NCBI GenBank assembly: GCA_029975915.1
Contig: JARKOC010000062.1
Span: forward strand, 59,904-123,903
Source of the DNA: Bryobacteraceae bacterium
GTDB taxonomy: Bacteria; Acidobacteriota; Terriglobia; Bryobacterales; Bryobacteraceae
Length of the DNA: 64,000 nt
Reading direction: 5' to 3'
The position numbers and the translations under genes are program-made. Below are positions 35,011 to 44,273 of the stretch, piece by piece (the first letter of the stretch is position 1; each line of letters opens with the position of its first letter). The notes below the pieces were generated by a model that was not told where the DNA came from, did not search any database, and worked only from the letters and a program-made list of their open reading frames with translations.

Positions 35011-36678
35011 TTGCACTATCACATGATCTGGCGTGTCATATTGGCGGCTGCCCTGACCGCCAGTGTGGGGGGGGCGGCGCAGCGAGGGACTGGATCGGTC
35101 ACTCCGAGCAGTGTTTGCGCCGATTGCCACGACACTGAAGCCAAGCTGAAGAAGTCCGCCCATGTGGGAGTGGAGTGCGCATCCTGCCACCTCAAACGGG
35201 ACGAGTACCCTCATCCCGAGGACGCTCCCAAGCCGGCTTGCGCCAACTGCCACGCCTCGATCGTGGATGAATACAATCTGAGCAACCATGCGCTCGAATT
35301 GAAGAAGGGCAACGCCGGCGCGCCTGATTGCGCATTCTGCCACGGCGAGAAACACGACATTGCGATTGCCAAATCGCCCGAAGCGAGGCGCGCCTCATTG
35401 GACACATGCGGCGGGTGCCACGACAAGGCGATGGCGCAATTCGAGACTTCGGTGCATGGCAAGGCCGTGGCCGCTGGCATCCGCGAGGCGCCGGTCTGTA
35501 TCGACTGCCATTCGGCTCACAACATCGAAAGTCCGAAACGCGAAGGCTCCTCGGTGAATGCCAGGGGCGTGCCGGAGACCTGCGGCCGTTGTCACGGCGA
35601 CTTGAAGCTCATGCAGCGCTTTGGCCTGAACGCCAATCAGGTGTCCACGTTCGCTTCGAGTTTTCACGGATTGGCGCTCAAATCCGGTGAGCAGCGTGTC
35701 GCCGGCTGCGCCTCCTGCCATGGCTGGCACGACATTCTGCCCTCCCACGATCCAAAGTCGCGCATCCACCCCAAAAACATAGCCGCCACTTGCAGTTCCT
35801 GCCATCCAGGAGCCGGCAGCAAGTTCTTCCTGGGCAAGATTCACTCGGTCGAATTAAAGGATGAGCCGAAGCCGGTCCAGTGGGCGCGGATCTTCTACCT
35901 GATGCTCATCCCTGGGACCATCGGCTTGATGTTCGTCCACCACCTGGGCGACTTCATCCGGAAGTTCCACATCCACAGGTTCCAGGGGCAGACGCAGCCG
36001 TCAACGATGCTTAAGCCGGCGAAGCCGCATATCCGTATGCACCGCTTCGAGCGCATCCAGCATTTTCTGCTCTTGGTGAGTTTCATCGTGTTGTCCTACT
36101 CTGGCTTCGCATTGCACTACCCCGACGAGTGGTGGTCGCGCTGGCTGTTGACATGGGAACAGAACTACCCGATTCGCGGCACGGTCCACAGGACGGCGGG
36201 CGTCATCCTCCTGGTGACGTCAGTGATGCACGTGGTCTCGCTGGTCATGAACAAGACCTTGCGCAATCATTGGATGGAACTTATGCCCCGGTTCAGCGAC
36301 CTGAGGGAGTTTTTCGAGGGCACGATGTGGCGTCTCGGTTTACGCCGCCAGAGACCCTATCAGTCCTCGCACAGCTACATCGAGAAAGCCGAGTACTGGG
36401 CGCTGGTGTGGGGAACCGCCGTCATGGCGGTTACCGGCATCGCGCTGTGGGCAAACAACTGGATGCTGGCCAACCTGCCGAAGCTTTGGTATGACCTCTC
36501 GCGCGTCGTTCACTATTACGAAGCCGTCCTGGCGACGCTGGCCATCGTCGTCTGGCACTTCTACTCGGTCATCTTCGATCCTGAGGTGTATCCGATGGAT
36601 CCGGCATGGTACAGCGGTTACAGCCCGCGTGAATTTCCCGAGCACGATCACACCCATCGCCATAAAGAAGGCGAGTAA
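35011..36678 (+). CDS. Nine-heme cytochrome c fused to cytochrome b (CbcL-like architecture)
   Basis: 555 residues. A signal or anchor segment is followed by nine CxxCH motifs (CADCH near residue 36 to CSSCH near 265), then five membrane helices with several His (MHRFERIQHFLLLVSF, VHRTAGVILLVTSVMHVVS, VVHYYEAVLATLAIVVWHFY) as in HydC/FdnI-type diheme cytochrome b. A periplasmic nonaheme domain joined to a b-type quinol oxidase is the layout of Geobacter CbcL, which carries electrons from menaquinol outward. TTG 35011 is the best start: AAGGAG is six bases upstream; an ATG follows at 35023. Fourth-gene partners are listed next. Confidence 0.85.
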   Translation: MHYHMIWRVILAAALTASVGGAAQRGTGSVTPSSVCADCHDTEAKLKKSAHVGVECASCHLKRDEYPHPEDAPKPACANCHASIVDEYNLSNHALELKKGNAGAPDCAFCHGEKHDIAIAKSPEARRASLDTCGGCHDKAMAQFETSVHGKAVAAGIREAPVCIDCHSAHNIESPKREGSSVNARGVPETCGRCHGDLKLMQRFGLNANQVSTFASSFHGLALKSGEQRVAGCASCHGWHDILPSHDPKSRIHPKNIAATCSSCHPGAGSKFFLGKIHSVELKDEPKPVQWARIFYLMLIPGTIGLMFVHHLGDFIRKFHIHRFQGQTQPSTMLKPAKPHIRMHRFERIQHFLLLVSFIVLSYSGFALHYPDEWWSRWLLTWEQNYPIRGTVHRTAGVILLVTSVMHVVSLVMNKTLRNHWMELMPRFSDLREFFEGTMWRLGLRRQRPYQSSHSYIEKAEYWALVWGTAVMAVTGIALWANNWMLANLPKLWYDLSRVVHYYEAVLATLAIVVWHFYSVIFDPEVYPMDPAWYSGYSPREFPEHDHTHRHKEGE

Positions 36679-36682
36679 GCCC

Positions 36683-36711
36683 CTGGCAAGCTTTTGCGAT
36701 CTGTTTATACT
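36683..36711 (+). promoter_or_regulatory. Sigma-70-type promoter before the NapC-type cytochrome
   Basis: CTGGCA (36683-36688, four of six to TTGACA), 17 bases, then TATACT (36706-36711). The ATG comes six bases later with no ribosome-binding site, so this internal promoter would make a leaderless message for the second cytochrome independently of the sigma-54 promoter. Confidence 0.5.
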
Positions 36712-36717
36712 GAAACA

Positions 36718-38151
36718 ATGCAGAAGCTGAAAGATTGGCTGGCGCCCCTGGTTTACCTCGGCAGCAACTGGATCAGTTTAGTTGGGATCGTCCTTGTGAC
36801 CACCGGCGGCCTGCTCTGGGTGATCCTCTTGCCAACGATGCTCAAAGCAGGCGGGCCTGACCCCTATCTGGGCATCCTGGAATTCATGGTCCTGCCAGCC
36901 GTCTTTTTCGCCGGCCTGGCACTCATTCCGCTTGGCATCTGGTGGGCCCGAAGAAAGAACCAGGGCAAACTGCCGGAGGTCTTCCCGCCGGTCGATCTGG
37001 CAAACTTGCGGTTTCGGAAGCTCCTGGTCTTTTTTGGCGTAACCACCGTCCTGAACCTGGTGATCGGCAGCCAGTTGATCTACCGCGCCGTGCATTACAT
37101 GGAATCCGTAAGCTTCTGCGGCCAGACCTGCCATGTCGTCATGAAGCCCGAATTCACCGCCTACCAGAATTCGCCGCACGCCCGCGTGGATTGCGTCAAT
37201 TGCCACATCGGGCCTGGGGCAAATTGGTTCGTTAAGAGCAAGATCTCGGGCTCCTGGCAGGTCATCAGCGTCACGTTCAATCTCTACCCTCGTCCCATCG
37301 AGACCCCAATCAAGGACTTGCGGCCCGCCCGCGAGACTTGCGAGATTTGCCACTGGCCGCAAAAATACGGCGGCGACCGCGTCCGTGTGCTGGACAAGTT
37401 CGCCGACGACGAGGCAAGCACCCAAACCAAGACGGTCCTGCTCATGCACATCGGCGGAGGCAACGGTTACCAGGGAATTCACGGCGCGCATATGGGGCCA
37501 GGCGTGGTGATGCGCTACGCTCCGAAGGATGGCAAGCGCATGGAAATTCCCTGGGTCGAGTATTCAAAGAATGGCGAAAAGGTGGTCTACAAGGCTGAAG
37601 GATACCAGGGCGACGGACCCGGCAACCTGGAAGTTCGGACCATGGACTGTATCGACTGCCATAACAGGCCCTCGCACACTTTCGAACTTCCGGCACGCGC
37701 CCTGGACCGCGCGCTGGCCTCTGGGGAAGTGGACCGTTCCCTGCCGTTCGCCAAAAAGACAGCGATCGAGGTGATGCAAGCGCAGTATTCGACGACCGAG
37801 GAATCCGAGCGTGAGATCCCAGCCCGTTTCGCGTCCTTCTACCAGAAGAACCATCCTGAGGTGTATGCGGCAAAGAAGGCCCAGATCGAGAAGTCGGCCA
37901 AAGCCGTCCTCGCGGCGTATTCAAAGAACGTTTTCCCCGAGATGAACGTCAAGTGGGGCGTTTACCCCAATCACCTCGGGCATGAGGATTTCCCTGGGTG
38001 CTTCCGCTGCCACGACGGGCGCGCCGGGTCGAAAGAGGGCCGTGAACTGACGCAGGATTGCGACACGTGTCATAAGACGCTCGCCATGGAGGAACCTGCT
38101 CCCAAAGTCCTGCAGGATTTGGGACTAGCCGCAACCTCAGGAACCAATTGA
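36718..38151 (+). CDS. NapC/NirT-family multiheme cytochrome with three membrane helices (ImcH-like)
   Basis: 477 residues. Three N-terminal helices (SLVGIVLVTTGGLLWVILLP, VLPAVFFAGLALIPLGIWWA, LVFFGVTTVLNLVIGSQLIY) precede the first heme motif, FCGQTCH, which is CxxxCH with the FCG-TCHxVMxPE pattern of quinol-dehydrogenase cytochromes. Five CxxCH follow (CVNCH, CEICH, CIDCH, CFRCH, CDTCH), six hemes in all. Geobacter ImcH has the same three-helix NapC-type plan with seven hemes. It would oxidise menaquinol and pass electrons to periplasmic carriers. Starts 39 bases after the CbcL-like gene. Confidence 0.85.
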   Translation: MQKLKDWLAPLVYLGSNWISLVGIVLVTTGGLLWVILLPTMLKAGGPDPYLGILEFMVLPAVFFAGLALIPLGIWWARRKNQGKLPEVFPPVDLANLRFRKLLVFFGVTTVLNLVIGSQLIYRAVHYMESVSFCGQTCHVVMKPEFTAYQNSPHARVDCVNCHIGPGANWFVKSKISGSWQVISVTFNLYPRPIETPIKDLRPARETCEICHWPQKYGGDRVRVLDKFADDEASTQTKTVLLMHIGGGNGYQGIHGAHMGPGVVMRYAPKDGKRMEIPWVEYSKNGEKVVYKAEGYQGDGPGNLEVRTMDCIDCHNRPSHTFELPARALDRALASGEVDRSLPFAKKTAIEVMQAQYSTTEESEREIPARFASFYQKNHPEVYAAKKAQIEKSAKAVLAAYSKNVFPEMNVKWGVYPNHLGHEDFPGCFRCHDGRAGSKEGRELTQDCDTCHKTLAMEEPAPKVLQDLGLAATSGTN

Positions 38152-38221
38152 TCAGGCTCGGGCGCAAGAAGCCTTGCCGCCCGCCTCGAGAATGGGGCAG
38201 AATTGGGGCGGAGGCGACGCT

Positions 38222-39088
38222 ATGCCACTTGGTGAGATTCTCGTTCCCGTCGACTTCTCCGACCGCTCGATCGGGGCGGTGCGCCACGCCGAGGCGCTGC
38301 AACGGCGGTTCGATAGCCGCATTGTTCTGCTTCATGTGCTGCCGCCGCCGCATTACGAATTCGGCGCAATGGAGGTCGGCGGGACCGTTCTTGAAGACCT
38401 GTTCCGGACGCGCTCGGAACAGGCGCGCCAGGATCTGGACAACTTCCTTGCCGGTGAGGTCTCGTGCGACAAATGTGAGCGCCTTCTGCTCGAAGGAGAT
38501 CCTTCAACCGTCATTGTCGAGACGGCGCATGAACGCGGTTCAAACCTGATCGTGATGCCCACCCACGGATACGGGCCATTCCGTCGTTTCATCCTCGGCT
38601 CGGTCACGGCCAAGGTGCTGCATGACGCCGACTGCCCCGTCTGGACCGGCGTCCACCTCGAGGCGCCTTCGGTCGAAGCCGTTCACCTCGATCATGTCGC
38701 CGTCGGACTTGACTTGGGATCATCCAGCGAGCGGACGTTGATGTGGGCGTCGAGGTTCGCTTCGAGAATCGGAGCGAGGCTGAGCCTCATCCATGCCATG
38801 CCCAATCTGGAAGGCAAAGCCGGCGAGTATTTCGACCCCGATTGGAGGAAGCACGTCGAGACTTCTGTGCGTGAGGCCGTCACCAACCTGACGGCCAGCC
38901 TTTCCATCGAAGCGCCGCTTCAAATTGACTCCGGAGACGCGGCGACTGTGGTCTGTGAGATCGCGGCTGACATCAAGGCCGACCTGCTGGTGATCGGCAG
39001 GGGTTCAGCCGCCGGCGTCTTCGGGCGTCTCCGGGCGAATGCCTATTCCATCATCCGGCAGAGTACCTGCCCGGTGGTCAGCGTCTGA
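38222..39088 (+). CDS. Tandem universal stress protein
   Basis: 288 residues, two UspA domains. Domain 1: EILVPVDFSDRS to DADCPVWTG with MPTHGYGPFRRFILGSV. Domain 2: HVAVGLDLGSSS to STCPVVSV with GRGSAAGVFGRLRANAYS, close to the ATP-binding G2xG9GS pattern; both probably bind ATP. GGAGG lies seven bases before ATG 38222. It follows the cytochrome genes after 70 bases and may be cotranscribed, linking respiration change to stress response. Confidence 0.85.
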   Translation: MPLGEILVPVDFSDRSIGAVRHAEALQRRFDSRIVLLHVLPPPHYEFGAMEVGGTVLEDLFRTRSEQARQDLDNFLAGEVSCDKCERLLLEGDPSTVIVETAHERGSNLIVMPTHGYGPFRRFILGSVTAKVLHDADCPVWTGVHLEAPSVEAVHLDHVAVGLDLGSSSERTLMWASRFASRIGARLSLIHAMPNLEGKAGEYFDPDWRKHVETSVREAVTNLTASLSIEAPLQIDSGDAATVVCEIAADIKADLLVIGRGSAAGVFGRLRANAYSIIRQSTCPVVSV

Positions 39089-39177
39089 GCGAATCTGGAC
39101 CTTTTCGATACTAACAAGTCTTAACGATTCCGCCGTGGGGTTTGCTCGGCCTGATTGGGTAAACTCGTATTTTCACC

Positions 39178-40287
39178 ATGAAACGACTTGCTCTCCTTTT
39201 CCTCATCATTTCGGCGGCCGCGCCCCTGCCTGCCAAGTCGAAGGCCAAGAACGTCATCCTTTTCATCGGCGATGCCGGCGGCCTTTCAACGATTAATGCA
39301 GTCAGCGCCTACGGGCACAACGCCCCCCAGAAACTCTACATCCAAAGCATGCCCCATATCGGGCTATCGGACACATCGACTGCCGCTGAATGGGTCAGCG
39401 ACTCCGCAGCCGGCATGACGGCCATCGTCACCGGCCGCAAGACCCGCAACGGCGTTCTCTCCCAGGGGCCCGACGCAGTGCGCGGAAAGCAGGACGGAAC
39501 AGTTCTGAAGACGATCCTCGAATACGCCGAGGAACGGGGCCTATCCACGGGTGTTATCTCGAATATGTCGATGGCTGACGCGACTCCCGCCGCCTGTTAC
39601 GCCCACGCCAACAGCCGCTCAATGACCGGCGAGATTGCCCTCCAGATCGCTACGCCCCGCTTCGGCGATGGCGTCGACATGGTGATCGGCGGAGGCCGCA
39701 AGGCCATCTATGCGGCCACTGAAAAATTGGGCGTTGACTTCGACTCAAAGCTGAAAGAGAAAGGCTACTCGTTGGCCTCCACTCCCCAAGACATCCCGAA
39801 AGGCGCCAAGCGTGTTGTGGCCTTGTTCGACGGTCCCGACTTCGACCCCCTCCCCGTTGTCGACCAGGCGATCGACACTCTGTCGGCGAACAAGAAGGGC
39901 TACTTCCTGATGGTCGAGTGGGACATGCACACCAGCAACCTGAAACTCGGCCTGGAGCGCGGACTTGTCATGGATAAACTGGTCCGCCAGGTCGCCTCCA
40001 AGGTGAAGGACGACACCCTCATCATCTTCGCTGCCGACCATTCCTTCGACCTGCTGCTCCGCGGTGGCGCCATCGGCGAGTCCCTCCTGCCGGTTGAAGG
40101 CAGAACCGAGAAACGGCCTCGGCTCGCCGCCGAAGGCAGCCACTCGGGCGAAGAAGTCATCGTCGCCGCCAAGGGACCGGGCGCCGAGCGCGTCCGCGGA
40201 TTCATGCCCAATACCCGGATCTTCGAGATCATGATGGCCGCTTACGGCTGGAAAGAATCGCCCCAGCAGGCCTCGGCCTCCAAGTAG
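39178..40287 (+). CDS. Alkaline phosphatase-family secreted phosphatase
   Basis: 369 residues with a signal peptide. The PhoA-superfamily metal and active-site segments are ILFIGDAGG, VSDSAAGMTAIVTG (nucleophile Ser in DSAAG), VEWDMHTSN, IIFAADHSFD and GSHSGEEV. Several differ from classical PhoA (VEWDMHTSN for the VExxxIDHxxH region), so substrate or metal preference may differ. No operon partner is clear. Confidence 0.8.
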   Translation: MKRLALLFLIISAAAPLPAKSKAKNVILFIGDAGGLSTINAVSAYGHNAPQKLYIQSMPHIGLSDTSTAAEWVSDSAAGMTAIVTGRKTRNGVLSQGPDAVRGKQDGTVLKTILEYAEERGLSTGVISNMSMADATPAACYAHANSRSMTGEIALQIATPRFGDGVDMVIGGGRKAIYAATEKLGVDFDSKLKEKGYSLASTPQDIPKGAKRVVALFDGPDFDPLPVVDQAIDTLSANKKGYFLMVEWDMHTSNLKLGLERGLVMDKLVRQVASKVKDDTLIIFAADHSFDLLLRGGAIGESLLPVEGRTEKRPRLAAEGSHSGEEVIVAAKGPGAERVRGFMPNTRIFEIMMAAYGWKESPQQASASK

Positions 40288-40377
40288 CCGCACTCGAATC
40301 GGCGCAGCGGGTTGTATACTCGATCCATCCGGCGAGAGTTCGTTTGGCTCCCGCCAATTTAACGACTGGAGACGGTT

Positions 40378-40728
40378 GTGAAACTGCTGCTCGCGTTGTT
40401 CATCGCCTTGGCCCTCCCGGTGGCCGCCGTCGACTTAACCGGCGTCTGGGACGTGACGGTGGAGATTGGCGGCAATACCGGCAACCCTACAATCACGCTG
40501 AAGCAAGAAGGCAATTCGCTGACAGGTACTTACAAGGGAATGCTTGGCGAGGCGCCGGTAAAGGGGACCGTCGACGGGGCCAAGGTCCGATGGGAGTTCA
40601 CTGCCGAAATGGACGGTAACAAGTTTACCTGCGTTTATGCCGGTGTCTTCGACAACGGGATGATCAAAGGAACCATCGATTTCGGCGGCCAGGCCGAAGG
40701 CACGTTCACCGCCAAGCGCAAGCCGTAG
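40378..40728 (+). CDS. Small secreted beta-sandwich protein
   Basis: 116 residues. GTG start with GGAGA five bases upstream and a signal peptide (KLLLALFIALALPVAA). The rest is a chain of short strands (LTGVWDVTVEIGG, TITLKQEGNSLTGTYKG, VKGTVDGAKVRWEF, IKGTIDFGGQAEGTFTAKR), a lipocalin-like repeat common in Acidobacteria as a stand-alone domain. Ligand unknown. Convergent with the fucosidase gene 17 bases on. Confidence 0.65.
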   Translation: MKLLLALFIALALPVAAVDLTGVWDVTVEIGGNTGNPTITLKQEGNSLTGTYKGMLGEAPVKGTVDGAKVRWEFTAEMDGNKFTCVYAGVFDNGMIKGTIDFGGQAEGTFTAKRKP

Positions 40729-40744
40729 CGGCTTCCTCCCGGGC

Positions 40745-42202
40745 TCAGGCCCGTTCGAGGAATAAGCTGAACTCTGAGAGCGCCGGACTGACGGGCGAAT
40801 TCGTCACGCGCAGCCGGACTTTGGCCGCTGAGACGGGCGTGTCAAGTCTGATGATGCGGCACGCCCCGACACTCGTCGCCGTCCCGATCGTCTTCCAACC
40901 GCCGTCCTGCCACACATCCACCACAACAGAGTCCACTCGTTGCCCTAGTGCTATCGCCTCCCTGATCCGAATCACATCGAATGCCGCCGGACGAGCCAGT
41001 TCGATGACGGCCTCGGCCTGCGTGACCCCCTCATTTGTCGCCCAATAGGTCGCCCGCTTGCCGTCCGTGAGCGACTTGGCGGCACTACCCGGCCGTTCAT
41101 TCGACGCCGACACCTTTGCGCCCGCTGCAAGATCCACGGCGAAAGTCTTCCTGAGCATTGCGCCGAAGCCCTTGAGGGAGGCGATGTCGTTTTCGTGTAG
41201 CAACCCGCGGCGGTCCGGCGGGACGTTCAGTAGGAAGTTTGCCCCGCGCCCGACCGATTTGTAATACAAATCCATCAACTGCCGCGGCGTCTTGACCCGT
41301 TCGTTCTCTTTCTCGTGCCAGAACCAGCCCGGCCGGATCGAGACGTCGCATTCGGCCGGCAGCCACCTGGAACCGTTCCTTGTGCCCACATTTAGCAGCG
41401 CCGCCTTGGCGTTGCCCGGCGATGCCGCGTCGCCCTGATCTGCCACCGGATCGCACGTCGCCCAGCACGTCTCCCCAGCTATGCCGCGCTCGTTGCCCAC
41501 CCAGCGGACGTCGGGCCCGACGTCGGAGAAGATGCAGGCGTCCGGCTGGTGCTTCCGGACCAGCGCCCATGTCTCGGGCCAACCGTAATAGGTCTTCTTG
41601 TCGATGGTGCGCTTCTCGCGCGCGCCGCCATAATAACCGTCGCCGCCGTTGGCACCGTCGTGCCAGACTTCGAATAGTGGACCATACTGCGTCATCAGTT
41701 CAGTCAATTGCCGGCGGTACATTTCGACATAGGCCGGCTGGGCGTAAAGGGCGCTGTTGCGGTCCCACGGTGAGAGATAGACGCCGAACTTCAACCCTGC
41801 CTTCGCGGCCGCCCGCGACAGGTCGCGCACCACGTCTCCCTTGCCGCCGCGCCAAGTCGAACTGGCGACGGAGTGCTTGGTCGTCTTGGTGGGCCACAAG
41901 CAGAACCCGTCGTGGTGCTTGGCCGTTATAATGACGCCCTTCATCCCGCCTGCCTTCAATCCTTCAACAATCGCGCCGGCGTCGAAAGCCGTGGGATTGA
42001 AAATCGACGGCGCTTCGTCCCCGTAACCCCACTCCTTGTCAGTGAAGGTGTTGGTTGTGAAATGCAGGAACGCATACACCTCCAACTCATGCCAGGCCAA
42101 CTGCCTTTTCGATGGGAGCGCGCCATAGGGCGCCGGACCGGGAGCCGCTTTCAGGGATGAGCCGGCGGCGGCGAGCATGAGCGAACGGCGTGTGAACTGC
42201 AT
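40745..42202 (-). CDS. Alpha-L-fucosidase (GH29) with C-terminal F5/8-type domain
   Basis: 485 residues. Tat-type leader (FTRRSLMLAAAGSSL). The GH29 barrel shows FLHFTTNTFTDKEWG, VIITAKHHDGFCLWPT, FGVYLSPWDRN, FEVWHDGANG (nucleophile Asp) and NFLLNVPPDRRG. A galactose-binding-like sandwich follows (RPAAFDVIRIREAIALGQRV). Removes fucose from plant or host glycans, in line with the polysaccharide-degrading theme of the window. Confidence 0.87.
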   Translation of the reverse strand: MQFTRRSLMLAAAGSSLKAAPGPAPYGALPSKRQLAWHELEVYAFLHFTTNTFTDKEWGYGDEAPSIFNPTAFDAGAIVEGLKAGGMKGVIITAKHHDGFCLWPTKTTKHSVASSTWRGGKGDVVRDLSRAAAKAGLKFGVYLSPWDRNSALYAQPAYVEMYRRQLTELMTQYGPLFEVWHDGANGGDGYYGGAREKRTIDKKTYYGWPETWALVRKHQPDACIFSDVGPDVRWVGNERGIAGETCWATCDPVADQGDAASPGNAKAALLNVGTRNGSRWLPAECDVSIRPGWFWHEKENERVKTPRQLMDLYYKSVGRGANFLLNVPPDRRGLLHENDIASLKGFGAMLRKTFAVDLAAGAKVSASNERPGSAAKSLTDGKRATYWATNEGVTQAEAVIELARPAAFDVIRIREAIALGQRVDSVVVDVWQDGGWKTIGTATSVGACRIIRLDTPVSAAKVRLRVTNSPVSPALSEFSLFLERA

Positions 42203-42253
42203 ACTCCCACTCTAGGACATGCAGCCCGCCCTGATAGTCCTCGCAAGCCCGTT

Positions 42254-42721
42254 CTACCGTTCGAGCAGCGCCTTGGCAGCCGACAGCATCGGCTTAAGCA
42301 AAGCGGAAGGGGACCCGGCATCCGTTGTCCTGACGTCGACGATTCTGCCCCCCTTGATCGCCATCACCGCGCTGATATCGCCGTCGGTGAATGAAACCGC
42401 AAAATCGCCTATCCCGCGTTCCGCCTTCCCTTTGTTCTCTTTGCGGAGCTGCTCCAACTGGTCTTTCCGCATCGTGGCAAGCGGCCCTTCATCCACAGCG
42501 GAGACCGACAGTTTCTTTGCCCCATTCGAGAAGGTGCACATACGCGCCTTGCCGTCCGGCACGGCCATCTCGGACTGGGTCCCTGGGCCAAGGATTGCCG
42601 TTGCCTCATCCAGGGTCAGAATCTTGCACGGCGCGCCCGGCTTCGGTTGCGAGCTGGCAGGAGTCAGTACAAACACGGCAGCCGCTGCGGCCACGAGGAA
42701 CAATCGGGTTGCGGTACTCAT
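42254..42721 (-). CDS. Secreted hypothetical protein
   Basis: 155 residues. GGAGG lies six bases before ATG 42721, followed by a signal peptide (LFLVAAAAAVFVLTPASS). The mature part has two cysteines (PCKILTLDEATAILGPG and RMCTFSNGAKKLSVS) that may form a disulphide, and an ILT-x-EA-x-x-ILG start seen in DUF3558-like exoproteins. No known function. Confidence 0.6.
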   Translation of the reverse strand: MSTATRLFLVAAAAAVFVLTPASSQPKPGAPCKILTLDEATAILGPGTQSEMAVPDGKARMCTFSNGAKKLSVSAVDEGPLATMRKDQLEQLRKENKGKAERGIGDFAVSFTDGDISAVMAIKGGRIVDVRTTDAGSPSALLKPMLSAAKALLER

Positions 42722-42781
42722 GGTGTGCCTCCACAAGCGAAATGGTCAGTCCCGATAGTACCGCCAAAGCCGGTCCGGCTG

Positions 42782-44092
42782 TTAGTGGGATCTGAGAGCG
42801 AACGCCGCCCGGCTTAGTTCCTCGCGGAACTCCGGGGCCGCAATCGAAATGAGTAGTTCGGCTCGCTGCCTCAGATTGCGCCCATGCAGGTTCACTGCGC
42901 CATACTCGGTCGCAACCCAATGCACATCGCCCCGCGAGGTCACTACCCCCGAGCCGTCCTTCAGCCTCGGCACAATGCGCGACACAGTCCCGCCCTTGGC
43001 CGTCGCCGGCAACGCGATCACCGGCACCCCACCCTCGGAATGCGCCGCGCCTCGAATGAAATCCACCTGCCCGCCGATGCCGGAGTAAATCCTCGGCCCG
43101 ATCGAATCAGAGCACACCTGCCCGGTGAGGTCGATCTCGAGCGCCGAGTTCACCGCCGCCATGCGGGCGTTCCTAGCAATGATCTCGGGATGATTGGCGT
43201 AGCGGTTGCGGCGGAACTCAATCAGTTGGTTTTCATCGATGAAGTCGTAGACCCGCTGGCTGCCGAGCACAAACGTCGTGATGACCTTGTGCGGATGCAG
43301 CGTCTTACGCGAGTTGTTCACCACCCCAGACTCAATCAGCCCGACCATCGCATCCGAGAACATCTCGGTATGCACACCCAAGTCCTTGTGATCCCCAAGA
43401 GCCTCCAGGACCGCCTCCGGAATGCCCCCGACGCCAATCTGAAGCGTCGCACCGTCCGGTATCAAGTTCGCCACATGGCCCCCAATCGCCCGGTGTACGG
43501 CCGTAATCTCACCCTGATCGAACACCGGCAGTGGCGCCGAGGCCTCGACGATCGCCGTGGCGTCCTCAACGCGGATCGTGGAATCGCCGAACGTCCTCGG
43601 CATCCGATCATTCACCTGCACGATCAGCTTGCACGCCCTTTGCGCCGCCGTCAGCGAGATATCAACGCTCGGACCCAGGCTCATGTTGCCGAACCGGTCC
43701 GGAGGCGAAACCTGAATGAGGGCCACGTCAATCGGAAGCGTCCCGTCTTCGAACAAACCCTCGATCTCGTGGAGGAAGACCGGGATGTGGTCGGCCCGCC
43801 CCTCGTTCACCGCTTGACGGGTGTTTCCCGCCGTAAACAGGGAATTGTGGCGGAAACTCGCCTCCAAGCCGGGCACGCAGTAGGGCGCGTCGCCGATGGT
43901 GATGCAATGTAGAATTTCGACGTTTCGAAGCTCTGGAGCCCGGCCGCACAACGCCCGCAACAGCGCCAGTGGATGCGCCGCACCTAGGTGAGAGTAGACC
44001 CTGTCGCCTGAGGCAACCAGTCCTACCGCTTCTTCGATAGATACCAGGCGTTCCCGGTATGCCTCCATCCAACTTTTCGCCGGCTGACTCAT
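42782..44092 (-). CDS. Acetyl-CoA hydrolase/4-hydroxybutyrate CoA-transferase family protein
   Basis: 436 residues. Typical class I CoA-transferase features: VYSHLGAAHPLALLRAL, VALIQVSPPDRFGNMSLG, LQIGVGGIPEAVL, HTEMFSDAMVGL (covalent Glu) and YSGIGGQVDFIRGAAHSEGG. Transfers CoA between short acids such as acetate, butyrate or 4-hydroxybutyrate; the acceptor is not determined. A short AGCCG-GTC-CGGCT hairpin (42768-42780) follows the stop and may terminate. Confidence 0.85.
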   Translation of the reverse strand: MSQPAKSWMEAYRERLVSIEEAVGLVASGDRVYSHLGAAHPLALLRALCGRAPELRNVEILHCITIGDAPYCVPGLEASFRHNSLFTAGNTRQAVNEGRADHIPVFLHEIEGLFEDGTLPIDVALIQVSPPDRFGNMSLGPSVDISLTAAQRACKLIVQVNDRMPRTFGDSTIRVEDATAIVEASAPLPVFDQGEITAVHRAIGGHVANLIPDGATLQIGVGGIPEAVLEALGDHKDLGVHTEMFSDAMVGLIESGVVNNSRKTLHPHKVITTFVLGSQRVYDFIDENQLIEFRRNRYANHPEIIARNARMAAVNSALEIDLTGQVCSDSIGPRIYSGIGGQVDFIRGAAHSEGGVPVIALPATAKGGTVSRIVPRLKDGSGVVTSRGDVHWVATEYGAVNLHGRNLRQRAELLISIAAPEFREELSRAAFALRSH

Positions 44093-44273
44093 CAACTACC
44101 AAGGTAGTCATCGGCCCGCACCCATCGCAAGCGCCGGGCGGCCCAGCATGCTATGTTTGCGGCAAACGCGCAAACCATGCGCAGCGCGCTTGTACACTGC
44201 AACTGAAATGCCTTATTTTGCAGCAAGATCCGGATTGGTCTCGCCATTGCTCTTTGAATTGCCGGAGGCTGTC

